From Tepidimonas thermarum (lineage in GTDB: Bacteria > Pseudomonadota > Gammaproteobacteria > Burkholderiales > Burkholderiaceae_C), in assembly GCF_007556705.1 (NCBI RefSeq), contig NZ_VJOL01000006.1, forward strand, positions 16,433-80,432: DNA of 64,000 nt, in the 5' to 3' direction. The notes beneath the pieces were generated by a model. That model was not told the origin of the DNA. It searched no databases and saw nothing but the letters and a program-made list of their open reading frames with translations. A program made the translations under genes and the position numbers. Within the stretch, counting starts at the first letter, position 1, and each line of letters opens with the position of its first letter. This document shows positions 9,447-20,625 of the stretch, one piece after another.

Positions 9447-10472
9447 TCAGGCCCCCCGTCCGCCGAGGGGGGCGTCGCCGCCGTCGGGCGCGTCCAGGTG
9501 TGCCTCGATCAGGGCGGCCACCCGTTGCGGCTGGTCGTGGTGCAGCATGTGGCCGGCGTCCTCGACGCGGGCGATGCGGCAGCGCGGCACCGCTTGCAGG
9601 CGGCGGTGGTACTCGGCCAGCGAGTGCTCACCCCGTGGAAACCACTGGGCCAGGCTGTCGTCGCTGGCCTCCACGGCCAGCACCGGTGCGGCGATGTTGC
9701 CATAGACCGCCAGCACCTCGTCCACGCGGTAGAGCTGGCTGCTGCGCACTTTGTGCGCAGGATCGCCCAGGATCACCCACTCGCCCTCGGGCGCTTGCGG
9801 GTCGAGCGGGCGCGCCCAGTGCTGGGCCAGCCAACGGGCGCGGTCATCGGGAAGGCGGCGGTTGGTCTTCATCAGCCTCTGGGCCACACCGTCGAGCCCG
9901 CGGTAGGTCTTGAGCGTGAGTTCCCCGTTGGCGAGCTGGTGCAGCTCATCCAGCCAGGCGGCGTAGCGGCGCGGCGCCTGCTCGGGCCGCGTGGCGGGCA
10001 GGCCGAAGCCTTCCAGGTTGACCAGCCGACGCACGCGCGCCGGGCGCACGCCGGCGTAGAGCATGGCGACGTTGCCGCCCATGCTGTGCCCCACCAGGTC
10101 GATGGGCGCATCAGGGGCGCGGCCCAGGCGCTGGTTGACACGCCCGATCAGAAAGTCCACATCCGCCAGGTAGTCGGCAAACAGGTAGTGGTCTGTCAGG
10201 CCATAGGGGGGTGGGGCAGGGGATGCATCGGCCAGGTGGGCGGCGCGCGTCAGCCCAAAACCACGCCAGTCGGGCGCGATGCAGTACCGCTCGTGGGCCA
10301 GGGCATCGACGACGAATTGCCACGAGGCAGACACGTCCATCCAGCCGTGCAGGAGCCACAGGGGCGCACGGTCGGGCTGAGGCGTGCCCCATTCCCGCAG
10401 GTGGTAGCGCAGACCGCGCACCGTCTCGAAGGTGCTGCGCGAGGAACGAAGGACTTGATACATTTGCGTCAT
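9447..10472 (-). CDS. Alpha/beta hydrolase
   Basis: This 341-residue soluble protein of the alpha/beta-hydrolase fold has the oxyanion-hole LLHGWMDVSAS near residue 40. The nucleophile elbow is LVGHSMGGN (Ser in GHSMGG), an acid residue lies in the following strands, and the catalytic His is in VEDAGHMLHHDQP near the C-terminus. The likely reaction is hydrolysis of an ester or similar bond; the substrate is unknown. It heads a two-gene unit with the DMT transporter. The start at 10472 is the first ATG; a second lies three codons later, and neither has a strong ribosome-binding site. The gene is divergent from the acyl-CoA synthetase gene, with a 20-base gap. Confidence 0.85.
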   Translation of the reverse strand: MTQMYQVLRSSRSTFETVRGLRYHLREWGTPQPDRAPLWLLHGWMDVSASWQFVVDALAHERYCIAPDWRGFGLTRAAHLADASPAPPPYGLTDHYLFADYLADVDFLIGRVNQRLGRAPDAPIDLVGHSMGGNVAMLYAGVRPARVRRLVNLEGFGLPATRPEQAPRRYAAWLDELHQLANGELTLKTYRGLDGVAQRLMKTNRRLPDDRARWLAQHWARPLDPQAPEGEWVILGDPAHKVRSSQLYRVDEVLAVYGNIAAPVLAVEASDDSLAQWFPRGEHSLAEYHRRLQAVPRCRIARVEDAGHMLHHDQPQRVAALIEAHLDAPDGGDAPLGGRGA

Positions 10473-10492
10473 TATTGAGGAGACAAAGGGGG

Positions 10493-12280
10493 ATGCCTTC
10501 CATGCCCAGTCATGCGCACGACACCCGCAGCGCAGCGCCCGACTTCTACGCTGCGCTGCATGGCAGCTTCCGCTGGCATGTACCGGCGCGCTTCAACATC
10601 GCCCAGGTCTGCCTGCAGCGGTGGGCGGCCGACCCGCGGCACGCCGCGCAGACGGCCATCATCGAGGATGGGCCAGGCCAGCGGCGCCCGGTGCACCACC
10701 GCTATGCCGATCTGGCGGTGCAGGCCAACCGGCTCTCGCATGCGTTGCGGTTGCTCGGCGTGCGGCCCGGCGAGCGGGTGGCCATCGTGCTGCCGCAGCG
10801 CTTCGAGACCGCGGTGGCCTACATGGCCGTGCTGCAGCTGGGCGCCGTGGCGGTGCCGCTGTCGCAGCTCTTTGGGCCCGAGGCGCTGGAATACCGGTTG
10901 CAGGACAGTGCCGCCGTCGTGGCACTGGTGGACGAGGCCACCGGCCCCGGCGTGCAGGCCGTGCGGGCGCGCTGTCCGGCGCTGCGCCATGTGGTGGGGC
11001 TGACCGGGGCGTTCGACGCCGAGGTGATCGACTGGCCACACGCGCGCGACGGCCTGCGCAAGCGCTTTGAGCCGGTGGACACCGCTGCCGACGACCCGGC
11101 GGTGCTGATCTACACCAGCGGCACCACGGGCAACCCCAAAGGCGCGCTGATTCCACACCGGGCGCTCATCGGCAACCTGAGTGGCTTCGTGTGCAGCCAA
11201 AACTGGTTTGGCTTCGACCCGTGGGACGCGCGCGTGCGCAGCGAAGCGGTGTTCTGGAGCCCGGCCGATTGGGCCTGGACTGGCGGGCTGATGGACGCGC
11301 TGCTGCCAACGCTGTACTTTGGGCGTCCGATCGTGGCCTGGCGCGGGCGGTTCGATCCGCTGCAAGCGTTTGCCCTGCTGCAGCGGCACCGCGTGACGCA
11401 CACCTTTTTGTTCCCGACGGCGCTCAAGGCCATGATGAAAGCCGTGCCCGAGCCGCGCCGGCGCTACCGCCTGCGGCTGCAGGCCATCATGAGTGCGGGC
11501 GAGGCGGTGGGTGACGCCGTCTTTGCCTGGTGTCAGGAGCAACTGGGTGTGACGGTCAACGAAATGTTTGGCCAGACCGAGATCAACTACGTGGTGGGCA
11601 ACTGTGCTCGGTTGTGGCCGGCGCGCCCCGGCAGCATGGGCCGTGCCTACCCGGGGCACCGGGTGGCGCTGCTGGACGAGGCGGGGCAGCCGGTGCCGCC
11701 GGGCACCGTCGGCGAGGTGGCGGTGCACCGGCGCGATGTCCACGGCGATCCGGACCCCGTGTTCTTCCTGGGGTATTGGGGCAACGAGGCCGCCACGCGC
11801 GCCAAATTCACCGGCGATCCGGCCGACAGCTGGTGCCGCACGGGCGATCTGGCGCTGCAGGATGCCGACGGCTACCTGTGGTACCAGGGGCGTGCCGACG
11901 ACGTGTTCAAGTCGGCGGGCTACCGCATCGGCCCCAGCGAAATCGAAAACTGCCTGGTCAAACACCCGGCGGTGGCCAACGCCGCCGTCGTGCCCAAGCC
12001 CGACCCCGAGCGCGGCGCCGTGGTCAAGGCCTACGTGGTGCTGGCGCCCGAGTGGGCGGCACGCCGCGAGCGCAGCGCCGATCCGGCGCGCGACTTCGAC
12101 CCGCCGCTCATCGAGGCCCTGCAGCAGCACGTGCGCGGCCGCCTGGCGCCTTACGAATACCCCAAGGAAATCGAATTCATCGACGCGCTGCCGATGACCA
12201 CCACCGGCAAGGTGCAGCGGCGCGTGCTGCGCCTGCAGGAAGAGGCGCGGGCCGCGGCCGCCGCTTCGGGCGGCGGCTGA
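10493..12280 (+). CDS. AMP-dependent acyl-CoA synthetase/ligase
   Basis: It activates a carboxylic acid to its acyl-adenylate and then its CoA thioester. The 595-residue ANL-superfamily enzyme has the P-loop-like YTSGTTGNPKG motif near residues 205-215. Further on are the adenine-binding NEMFGQTEINY segment, the hinge/Asp region TGDLALQDADGYLWYQGRADD and the catalytic Lys region TTTGKVQRRVLR near the C-terminus. The pattern around GQTEINY resembles acetate/medium-chain acyl-CoA ligases rather than long-chain FadD; the exact chain length is unresolved. ATG 10493 has GAGGAG about nine bases upstream; ATG 10502 is an alternative. It is divergent from the hydrolase gene and upstream of the tas-like gene. 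Confidence 0.88.
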   Translation: MPSMPSHAHDTRSAAPDFYAALHGSFRWHVPARFNIAQVCLQRWAADPRHAAQTAIIEDGPGQRRPVHHRYADLAVQANRLSHALRLLGVRPGERVAIVLPQRFETAVAYMAVLQLGAVAVPLSQLFGPEALEYRLQDSAAVVALVDEATGPGVQAVRARCPALRHVVGLTGAFDAEVIDWPHARDGLRKRFEPVDTAADDPAVLIYTSGTTGNPKGALIPHRALIGNLSGFVCSQNWFGFDPWDARVRSEAVFWSPADWAWTGGLMDALLPTLYFGRPIVAWRGRFDPLQAFALLQRHRVTHTFLFPTALKAMMKAVPEPRRRYRLRLQAIMSAGEAVGDAVFAWCQEQLGVTVNEMFGQTEINYVVGNCARLWPARPGSMGRAYPGHRVALLDEAGQPVPPGTVGEVAVHRRDVHGDPDPVFFLGYWGNEAATRAKFTGDPADSWCRTGDLALQDADGYLWYQGRADDVFKSAGYRIGPSEIENCLVKHPAVANAAVVPKPDPERGAVVKAYVVLAPEWAARRERSADPARDFDPPLIEALQQHVRGRLAPYEYPKEIEFIDALPMTTTGKVQRRVLRLQEEARAAAAASGGG

Positions 12281-12377
12281 TCGGCGCGCGCCGCCCTGGC
12301 CGCTGCGTGCCACGCCCAGTGGCCGGCTGCGGCCGGTTTGTACACCCCGTTGCATGACCCCCCACGAGCCGTTGACC

Positions 12378-13442
12378 ATGACCTTCAACCCCGTCACCCT
12401 GGCCCCTGGCCTGTCCGTTTCGCCCATTTGCCTGGGCACCATGACCTTCGGCGAGCAAGTCGGCGAGGCCGATGCGCACGCCATGCTTGACCGGGCGCTC
12501 GAGCGCGGCGTGAACTTCATCGACACCGCCGAGATGTATGCCGTGCCGGCACGCGCCGAAACCTGCGGCGCGACCGAGACCATCATTGGCCACTGGCTGG
12601 CGCAGCGGCCGGGCGTGCGCCAGCGCGTGGTGCTGGCCACCAAGGTCGCGGGGCCGTCGCGCGGCATGCCCTGGATCCGCGGGGAGCATGCCGGGCTGAC
12701 CAAGGCCGAGATCGTCGCCGCCTGCGAGGGCAGCCTGCGGCGCTTGCGCACCGACGTGATCGACCTCTACCAGATCCACTGGCCGGCGCGCAACGTGCCG
12801 ATGTTTGGGGCGTTGACCTTCGACCCCGGCAAAGACAAGCCCTGCGCCAGCATCCTCGAGCAGCTCGAGGCCATGGACACGCTGGTGCGCGCCGGCAAGG
12901 TGCGCGCCATTGGCCTGTCCAACGAGACGCCGTATGGCGTGCACGAGTTCGTGCGCCTGGCCGAGCAGCACGGCCTGCCGCGGGTGGTGTCGGTGCAAAA
13001 CCCCTACTGCCTGATCAACCGCAGCTACGAGAACGCGCTCGATGAGACCTGCCACCGCCTGGGCGTGGCGCTGCTGGCCTACTCGCCGCTGGGTTTTGGG
13101 TTGCTCACCGGCAAGTACGACGAGACCGGCATCGAGCACGCCGGCCCGCCGCAAGGGCGCATGGCCCTGTTCGAGAGCATGCGCAAGCAGCGCTGGGGGC
13201 GCCCGGAAGCGCTGGCCGCCGCCCGCCGCTACAACGCGCTGGCGCGCGAGCATGGCCTGACGCCGGTGCAGCTGGCGCTGGCGTTTTGCTACCGCAACTG
13301 GCGCGTGGCCAGCACCATCATCGGCGTGACCTCGCTGGCGCAGCTGGACGCCTGCCTGGACGCCTGGGACGTGACGCTGGCGCCGGAGGTGCTCGAGGCG
13401 GTGGACCGCATCCGCTGGGACATCCGCGATCCGGCGCAGTGA
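12378..13442 (+). CDS. tas: Aldo/keto reductase, Tas-like
   Basis: This NADP(H)-dependent oxidoreductase of the aldo/keto reductase fold is 354 residues long. The N-terminal CLGTMTFGEQVGEADAH and the catalytic Asp/Tyr segment FIDTAEMYAVPAR follow the E. coli Tas sequence closely, including the Tas-specific PxR after the Tyr. VQNPYCLINRSYENALDE and LLAYSPLGFGLLTGKY are further shared blocks. The physiological substrate is unknown; E. coli Tas was linked genetically to tyrosine prototrophy. I preferred ATG 12378 (MTFNPVTL) because it aligns with the Tas N-terminus; an in-frame ATG at 12354 would add eight residues. Neither has a strong ribosome-binding site. Confidence 0.85.
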   Translation: MTFNPVTLAPGLSVSPICLGTMTFGEQVGEADAHAMLDRALERGVNFIDTAEMYAVPARAETCGATETIIGHWLAQRPGVRQRVVLATKVAGPSRGMPWIRGEHAGLTKAEIVAACEGSLRRLRTDVIDLYQIHWPARNVPMFGALTFDPGKDKPCASILEQLEAMDTLVRAGKVRAIGLSNETPYGVHEFVRLAEQHGLPRVVSVQNPYCLINRSYENALDETCHRLGVALLAYSPLGFGLLTGKYDETGIEHAGPPQGRMALFESMRKQRWGRPEALAAARRYNALAREHGLTPVQLALAFCYRNWRVASTIIGVTSLAQLDACLDAWDVTLAPEVLEAVDRIRWDIRDPAQ

Positions 13443-13490
13443 GGCGCTGCTACCATCGCGCCGTCGTGATCGAACTTGGAGGTCCAAACC

Positions 13491-14144
13491 GTGCCCGATA
13501 GCCTGAGTGGGGCCGCGCCTTGGGTGGCGCTGTTGTTGGCGTATGCCGTGGGGTCGCTGTCGTTTGCCGTCGTGGTCAGCCGCCTGATGGGCCTGGCCGA
13601 CCCGCGCACCTACGGCAGCAAAAACCCGGGCGCCACCAATGTGCTGCGCAGCGGCAACAAGGCGGCGGCCGCGCTGACGCTGCTGCTCGATGCCGTCAAG
13701 GGCTGGTTGCCGGTTTGGGCGGTGGCGCGCTGGGGCGGAGCGTGGGGCTTGGGGGACGGCACGCTGGCGTTGGTCGGGCTGGCGGCCTTTCTAGGGCACC
13801 TGTTTCCGGTGTTCTTCCGCTTTCAGGGCGGCAAGGGCGTGGCGACGGCCGCCGGCGTGCTGCTGGCGTTTGAGCCCTGGCTGGGCGTGGCCGTGATCGC
13901 ATCGTGGGTGCTGATCGCGGGGTTTTTTCGCTACTCGTCGCTGGCGGCCATCGTGGCGGCGGTCTTTGCGCCCCTGTATTACTGGTTTGGCGATGGGGCG
14001 GCGTGGGACGTGCGCGCGCCCGTCGGGTTGGCGGTGGCCGCGATGAGCGTGCTGCTGCTGTGGCGGCACGCGGGCAACATCCAGCGCCTGCTGGCTGGGC
14101 AGGAGAGCAAAATCGGCGCCAAAAAGGGCAGCCCCAGCCGCTGA
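13491..14144 (+). CDS. plsY: Glycerol-3-phosphate acyltransferase PlsY
   Basis: PlsY transfers acyl groups from acyl-phosphate to glycerol 3-phosphate, making lysophosphatidate, the first step of phospholipid synthesis. This 217-residue inner-membrane protein has about five helices and the three cytoplasmic PlsY motifs: the [14 protein letters not shown] region, [16 protein letters not shown], and [19 protein letters not shown] chose the GTG at 13491 because TTGGAGG stands eight bases before it; an in-frame TTG at 13476 overlaps that ribosome-binding site. The gene converges on the HD-type gene with a 17-base gap. Confidence 0.94.
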   Translation: MPDSLSGAAPWVALLLAYAVGSLSFAVVVSRLMGLADPRTYGSKNPGATNVLRSGNKAAAALTLLLDAVKGWLPVWAVARWGGAWGLGDGTLALVGLAAFLGHLFPVFFRFQGGKGVATAAGVLLAFEPWLGVAVIASWVLIAGFFRYSSLAAIVAAVFAPLYYWFGDGAAWDVRAPVGLAVAAMSVLLLWRHAGNIQRLLAGQESKIGAKKGSPSR

Positions 14145-14161
14145 GCAGCGGCAGGCGCGGC

Positions 14162-15118
14162 TCAGCGGGCGCGCACGGGCACCTGCCGTGACAGTTGCAG
14201 CAGCCGCGCGTGGTCCAGCCGCACGCGCACCGTGGCGGTTTGCAGCGCGGCTTCGATCGCGGTGTCGTCGTCGCCGGTATCCACCAGGATGGGCTCGAGC
14301 ACCGGGTGGCCCTCCGCATCCAACACCGGGCTCACCCAGGGCTCGCCCGGTCGGCCCGAGCGGCGCAGCACCACCGCGATGCGCCCGTCGGCCAGGCGCA
14401 CGAAGGTGCCGGGGGGACAGATGCCCAGCGTGTGCAGCAGCGCGCGCCCAATGTCATCCAGTTGTCCGCCCGGCCGCACGAGCAGCGTGCGCGCCGAGTC
14501 GGTCACGTTGCGCCCGGGCCGCGTCTCGCGCGGGCTGATGAGGGCGGTGTAGCGGTCCATGCGCTGCAGCAGCCGCACCGCCACATCATGGCTGTCGGAC
14601 TCGTGGTGCTGCTCGACGATTTCCAGCCAACGCGCATCGCGCACCCCGCACTCGCGCAACCACTGCGCACCGCGCGCCGCGTGGGTGTCGATCAGGGCGC
14701 GCTGCTCCTGCGTCGGGGGCTCGCGTTGGGCCGCCAGCGTGTCCTGCAGCCGCGTCATGCCGATGTTCATGGTCAACGCGGCGCGCTCCAGCGCGGCCGC
14801 CTCCTCACCGGCCAGGCCCACCGCGGGGGCCAGCAAGCGGCACATGGCCCAACACGCCAGCGCGTGCGAGGTGCTGTAGCCCACCGGCGTGGAAGCTGCC
14901 AGCTGAAACAGCCAGTACAGCGAGGCGTCCTCATCCTGCTCCAGCAACGCCTGGGCGTCGGCCAGCAGCCGTTGCAGGCGCGGCAGGCAGTCGGGGTGGC
15001 GCAGGGGTGCCGCCAGCAGCGCCGCCAGTTGTGTCTCCAGCGTCGTCCAGCGCAGCATCCAGTCGTGTGTCGGCCCATCGGCTGGCGCGGGGGGTGGGGG
15101 CGTGACCATGGGGATCAT
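14162..15118 (-). CDS. Degenerate HD/HD-GYP-type domain protein
   Basis: This is a 318-residue soluble protein. The central region (about residues 85-215) looks like an HD-GYP phosphohydrolase domain that has lost parts of its signature. It keeps TSHALACWAM, THAARGAQWL and an EQHHESDS block corresponding to the HHE of HD-GYP, but the GYP triplet and the classical paired HD are missing. The C-terminal ~90 residues are beta-rich. It may be an inactive or altered cyclic-di-GMP phosphodiesterase, or a c-di-GMP-responsive protein. It starts 25 bases after yajQ on the same strand, so it is probably its operon partner. ATG 15118 or ATG 15109 could start it. Confidence 0.6.
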   Translation of the reverse strand: MIPMVTPPPPAPADGPTHDWMLRWTTLETQLAALLAAPLRHPDCLPRLQRLLADAQALLEQDEDASLYWLFQLAASTPVGYSTSHALACWAMCRLLAPAVGLAGEEAAALERAALTMNIGMTRLQDTLAAQREPPTQEQRALIDTHAARGAQWLRECGVRDARWLEIVEQHHESDSHDVAVRLLQRMDRYTALISPRETRPGRNVTDSARTLLVRPGGQLDDIGRALLHTLGICPPGTFVRLADGRIAVVLRRSGRPGEPWVSPVLDAEGHPVLEPILVDTGDDDTAIEAALQTATVRVRLDHARLLQLSRQVPVRAR

Positions 15119-15143
15119 CCGGCCGCGGGCGGCGGCGCACCGT

Positions 15144-15629
15144 TCAATCGCGGAAATTGTTGAAGCTCAGCGGCAGTTGCGCCATCTGCTGGCGGATGAG
15201 GGCGATGGCCGCCTGCAGGTCATCGCGCTTGGCACCACTGACGCGCACCGCATCGCCCTGGATCGCGGCTTGCAGCTTGAGCTTGCTGCCCTTGATGAGT
15301 TGCTGGATCTTTTTGGCGTCTTCGCCGGCGATGCCGCTGCGCACCCGCAACACGCGCTTGACCTTGTCGCCGCTGATTTTTTCCACCTTGCCCGGGTCGA
15401 GAAAACGCACGTCCACGTTGCGTTTGGTGAGCTTGTTGCGCAGGATGTCTTCCACCTGCTGGAGCTGAAAGTCGCTGTCCGCGTAGGCGGTGATGTCGTG
15501 ATCGGCGAACGCCACCGCGGCGGACGAGCCCTTGAAGTCGAAGCGGGTGCCGATTTCGCGCTGCGTCTGCTCCACAGCGTTTTTCACTTCGACCCAGTTG
15601 GGTTCGAGCACGGTATCGAACGAAGGCAT
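15144..15629 (-). CDS. yajQ: YajQ family cyclic-di-GMP-binding protein
   Basis: The 161-residue protein aligns with the full YajQ family: N-terminal [19 protein letters not shown], then [12 protein letters not shown] and C-terminal [28 protein letters not shown] ending. YajQ proteins have two RNP-like domains; a Xanthomonas member is established as a c-di-GMP effector that modulates a transcription factor, and others bind nucleotides. It is likely co-transcribed with the HD-type gene that follows 25 bases later. It is divergent from murB, with a 43-base spacer. Confidence 0.93.
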   Translation of the reverse strand: MPSFDTVLEPNWVEVKNAVEQTQREIGTRFDFKGSSAAVAFADHDITAYADSDFQLQQVEDILRNKLTKRNVDVRFLDPGKVEKISGDKVKRVLRVRSGIAGEDAKKIQQLIKGSKLKLQAAIQGDAVRVSGAKRDDLQAAIALIRQQMAQLPLSFNNFRD

Positions 15630-15672
15630 GCGGTATTCCTTGGGTCCATCTATGGTTTGCGACAATCCGTGC

Positions 15673-16725
15673 ATGGTAGTCGAGAACCACGTGCCATTGC
15701 AGCGCCTCAACACCTTCGGCATCGCGGCGCGCGCGCACCGGCTGGCGCGCATCCGCAGCGAGGACGACGTGCTCGCCCTGGTGCGCCATCCCGACTGGCG
15801 GCCACAGGAGACGTTCATCCTCGGCGGCGGCAGCAACATCGTGCTCACGGGCGACCTGCGCCAACTCGTGCTCAAGGTGGAGATCCCGGGGCGGCGCCTG
15901 CTGCGCGAGGACGCGCGCGGCTGGCTGGTGGAGGCCGGGGCGGGCGAGAACTGGCACGCCTTCGTCGATTGGACGCTGGCGCAGGGCTGGCCGGGGCTGG
16001 AAAACCTCGCGCTCATCCCCGGCACGGTTGGGGCGGCGCCGGTGCAAAACATCGGTGCTTACGGCGTGGAGCTGCAGGACCGCTTCCATTCGCTGGACGC
16101 CATCGATTTGGAGACGGGCGAGCGGCTGACCCTGCAACACGCGCACTGCGCCTTTGGCTACCGCGACTCGGTGTTCAAACACGCGCGCGCCGGCGCGCGC
16201 GGCATGGGTCTCAAGGGCCGGGCGTTGATCACCCGGGTGCGCTTTTGGTTGCCGCGCCACTGGCGGGCGGAACTGGGCTACCAGGATTTGGCGCGCAAGG
16301 TGGCGGAAACCGGGATCACGCAACCCACGCCGCGCCAGGTGTTCGACTGGGTGTGCGCCATCCGGCGCGCCAAGCTCCCCGATCCGGCCGTCATCGGCAA
16401 TGCGGGGAGCTTTTTCAAAAACCCCACGGTCACACCGGAGCAGTGCGCCGACATCATCGGCCGCGACCCCAAGGTGGTGCACTACCCCATGCCCGACGGC
16501 AGCGTCAAGCTGGCGGCGGGCTGGCTCATCGAGGCGTGTGGCTGGAAAGGCAAGACCGTGGGCCACGCCGGCGTGTACGACAAGCAGGCCCTGGTGCTGG
16601 TCAACCGGGGTGATGCCGAACACCCCTGCACCGGCGGCGAGGTCATGACGCTGGCGCGCCTGATCCAAACCAGCGTCTACGAGCGCTTCGGCATCCGGCT
16701 GGAGCCGGAGCCGGTGGTGGTCTGA
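15673..16725 (+). CDS. murB: UDP-N-acetylenolpyruvoylglucosamine reductase
   Basis: MurB is the FAD enzyme that reduces UDP-GlcNAc-enolpyruvate to UDP-MurNAc with NADPH, an essential cytoplasmic step of peptidoglycan precursor synthesis. The 350-residue protein has the FAD-binding [13 protein letters not shown], the [17 protein letters not shown] segment, and the catalytic serine region NAGSFFKNP. Its length and C-terminal domain are of type I (E. coli-like). I used ATG 15673 ([17 protein letters not shown]); an earlier in-frame ATG at 15643 would run into the yajQ promoter region. A GC-rich hairpin (16730-16750) lies after the stop, between murB and the convergent gene. Confidence 0.95.
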   Translation: MVVENHVPLQRLNTFGIAARAHRLARIRSEDDVLALVRHPDWRPQETFILGGGSNIVLTGDLRQLVLKVEIPGRRLLREDARGWLVEAGAGENWHAFVDWTLAQGWPGLENLALIPGTVGAAPVQNIGAYGVELQDRFHSLDAIDLETGERLTLQHAHCAFGYRDSVFKHARAGARGMGLKGRALITRVRFWLPRHWRAELGYQDLARKVAETGITQPTPRQVFDWVCAIRRAKLPDPAVIGNAGSFFKNPTVTPEQCADIIGRDPKVVHYPMPDGSVKLAAGWLIEACGWKGKTVGHAGVYDKQALVLVNRGDAEHPCTGGEVMTLARLIQTSVYERFGIRLEPEPVVV

Positions 16726-16782
16726 ACGCGCCCGCCGCGGGATGGCGGGCGGGCGCAGGGCAGCGCAGCAGCGCCGGGCGGC

Positions 16783-17241
16783 TCAGGCCGCCAGCGGCTC
16801 GGGCAGGACGGCGGCGTTGGCCGGGGTCTGCTCGGCACTGAGCGTGGCGCGTGCGCCGCGCCCATCGGGCGTTGCCTGCAGCGCATCGACCATGGCCTGG
16901 GCACGGGTATGGCCTGCGCGCACCAGGCGGGCAAAGTCGTCAAGCGCGCGCTGGCGGGCTTTTTCCATGCGCTGTGAGGGCTGGCCCATGGACGGGGCGC
17001 CGTCGCGCTGCGCGCTGGCCAGGGCCGTGCGCGCCAGCCAGCCCTGGGTGTGGCCACACGTGGGGCAGACCAGGCCCTCGCGCTGCGCCACCAACACACC
17101 CAGGTAACCGCCGGCAAAGCTGTGCCGACCATCCTTGGCGTTGGGGCAGGTCAGCGGGTGCACGGGCGATGGAACCACCCCCGCCTGCATACGGTTGATT
17201 TGGTCGATGACGGCGGGGTCAAAAGGGGCTTGTAGCCACAC
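16783..17241 (-). CDS. Uncharacterised protein with CPxCG-type zinc motif
   Basis: I do not recognise this 152-residue protein. It starts at GTG 17241, which has AGGAG seven bases upstream; the frame is open to 17400 but the extension has no ribosome-binding site. The region from residue 30 to 72 has a TCPNAKDGRHSF segment and a VCPTCGHTQGWL motif, together giving three Cys and nearby His that could bind one zinc. The second half is helical and basic, with RMEKARQRALDDFARLVRAG, and the C-terminus is Ala/Pro-rich. It converges on murB and is divergent from a hydrolase gene. A nucleic-acid-binding or phage-derived origin is possible, but nothing proves it. Confidence 0.6.
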   Translation of the reverse strand: MWLQAPFDPAVIDQINRMQAGVVPSPVHPLTCPNAKDGRHSFAGGYLGVLVAQREGLVCPTCGHTQGWLARTALASAQRDGAPSMGQPSQRMEKARQRALDDFARLVRAGHTRAQAMVDALQATPDGRGARATLSAEQTPANAAVLPEPLAA

Positions 17242-17425
17242 GGTGGTACTCCTGGTGAACGGCCAACCGGCGTTGCTGCGGTTGCCCGCATTGTTGGAGC
17301 CCGCCCCGTCGATGCCAAGCGGTTCTTGCAATGAGAGAGGCTTGTTACGGCCGGTTACAGTCGCGGGGGAGAAAACGCGGTGTTGCAAGGCGCCTATCAT
17401 GAGTGGGTCGTCACCGGAGTTTTCG

Positions 17426-18466
17426 ATGTCCTTCGTATCCTCATCGTTGGTCGGCGCAGCCGGGTGCGCGCGCCAGCGGGGGCGCGTGCGGCGCGCGCTG
17501 GCAGGTCTGTTGGTCGTGCTTGCCGCGCTGGCGGCGCTGTGGCTGGCCGGCCCCCGCTATGCCTACGGCCCGGACGCACCCGCTGCGCGCGCGCAGCCGC
17601 CAGCCGCGTTGACAGCGCTGGACGGTTGGCTGGCGGCGCAGGAGGCCGCGCACCCCGATCTGCGGCCAGGGGCGGCCAAGGGCATCGTCTGGCACGGGGC
17701 GGCGGGCACGCGCACCCCTTGGGCGGTGGTGTACCTGCACGGCTTTACCGCCACCCGGGCCGAGACCTATCCCCTGGCCGAGCGGGTCGCACAGGCCCTT
17801 GGGGCCAACCTGTTTCACACCCGGTTGACGGGCCATGGGCTGCCCGCGCAGGCGCTGGCGTCCGTCACCCCGCAGGACTGGTTGGCCGATGCCGTCGAGG
17901 CGGTGCGCATCGGCCACGCGATCGGCGAGCGCGTGCTCGTCATCGGCACCTCCACCGGTGGCACACTGGGGGCGTGGCTGGCGTTGCGGCCGGACGCGGC
18001 CGGTGTGCCGGTGGCGCGGCAGGTGTGGATCTCCCCCAACTTTGGGCCGGCGGACAAGCGCACCGAGCTGCTCCATGGCCCCTGGGGCGCGCAGCTGGCG
18101 CAGGCCATCACGGGCGGGACCGTGGGGGCGCCCAGCGAAGATCCGCGCATCAACGCCGCCTGGACGCGCGTGTACCCGGTGCAGGCCCTGTTGCCGATGA
18201 TGGCGTTGGTGCAGCGCGTGCGCACGGGCGATTGGGCGGCGGTGCGCACGCCCGTGCTGGTGCTCTACAGCCCGCGCGACCGCACCGTCGATCCGGCCCA
18301 GACCGAGGCCGTGTTCGCGCGGCTGGGCAGCCCGCTCAAGCGGCTGGAGCGGGTCGAGGACAGCGCCGACCCCGAGCAGCACGTGCTCGCTGGCGATGTG
18401 CGCTCGCCCGGCACGACCGAGCGCCTGGCGGCGCGCATCGTGCGCTGGGCGCGCGAAGGGGCGTAA
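17426..18466 (+). CDS. Membrane-anchored alpha/beta hydrolase
   Basis: This is a 346-residue protein with one N-terminal hydrophobic helix (about residues 24-44, LAGLLVVLAALAALWLAG), so it is exported or anchored in the inner membrane with a periplasmic domain. The fold is alpha/beta hydrolase: YLHGFTATRAETY forms the oxyanion loop, the nucleophile elbow is VIGTSTGGTLG, the acid lies in VLYSPRDRTVDP, and the His is in DPEQHVLAG. The substrate is unknown; lipase or carboxylesterase activity is plausible. Start ATG 17426 has GGAG seven bases upstream. The 184-base gap before it contains only the divergent promoter region. It converges on argG. Confidence 0.8.
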   Translation: MSFVSSSLVGAAGCARQRGRVRRALAGLLVVLAALAALWLAGPRYAYGPDAPAARAQPPAALTALDGWLAAQEAAHPDLRPGAAKGIVWHGAAGTRTPWAVVYLHGFTATRAETYPLAERVAQALGANLFHTRLTGHGLPAQALASVTPQDWLADAVEAVRIGHAIGERVLVIGTSTGGTLGAWLALRPDAAGVPVARQVWISPNFGPADKRTELLHGPWGAQLAQAITGGTVGAPSEDPRINAAWTRVYPVQALLPMMALVQRVRTGDWAAVRTPVLVLYSPRDRTVDPAQTEAVFARLGSPLKRLERVEDSADPEQHVLAGDVRSPGTTERLAARIVRWAREGA

Positions 18467-18509
18467 GCGGTGGGTGCCCGCGGGCGCCGCAGGCCCGGCG
18501 GGCGGCGCG

Positions 18510-20193
<1,684 letters not shown>

Positions 20194-20280
20194 GGTGCGC
20201 CGATTGTAGGCGCTGCGTTTCCGACGCCGGCCGCGACCGGCATCGGGTGGGCGTGGGGCGGTGGCGCGCGCGCCGGTGCG

Positions 20281-20625
20281 TCACAGGCGGCGCTGCCAGT
20301 CCTCGGGGTCGAAGCCCACGGTCACCGCGTCGCCCCATTCCACCACCGGCCGCCGGATGACGCTGGGCTTGGCCAGCATCAGCGCCCGCGCGCTGGCCGC
20401 ATCGGTCACGCCGGCGCGGGTGGCGTCGTCGAGCTGGCGCCATGTGGTGCCGCGCCGGTTGAGCAGCGCCTCCCAGCCCAGCGCGGCCAGCCACGCGTCC
20501 AGCCGATCGGTGGGCAGGCCCTGTTTTTTGAAGTCGTGAAAGGTGTGCGGCACATCCTGCGCCTGCAGCCAGGCGCGGGCTTTCTTGACGGTTTCGCAGT
20601 TGGGGATGCCATAGACGCGGATCAT
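20281..20625 (-). CDS. ArsC/Spx-like (YffB family) thioredoxin-fold protein
   Basis: The 114-residue protein is related to arsenate reductase ArsC and most similar to E. coli YffB. It begins with MIRVYGIPNCETVKKARAWL, containing a single active-site Cys (NCETV), and keeps the family blocks ALLNRRGTTWRQLDD and PSVIRRPVVEWG. True ArsC needs further catalytic arginines, so arsenate reduction is not assured; a glutathione-dependent thiol reductase role is proposed for YffB. I chose ATG 20625; an in-frame ATG at 20634 would add three residues. It is divergent from folC. Confidence 0.85.
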   Translation of the reverse strand: MIRVYGIPNCETVKKARAWLQAQDVPHTFHDFKKQGLPTDRLDAWLAALGWEALLNRRGTTWRQLDDATRAGVTDAASARALMLAKPSVIRRPVVEWGDAVTVGFDPEDWQRRL

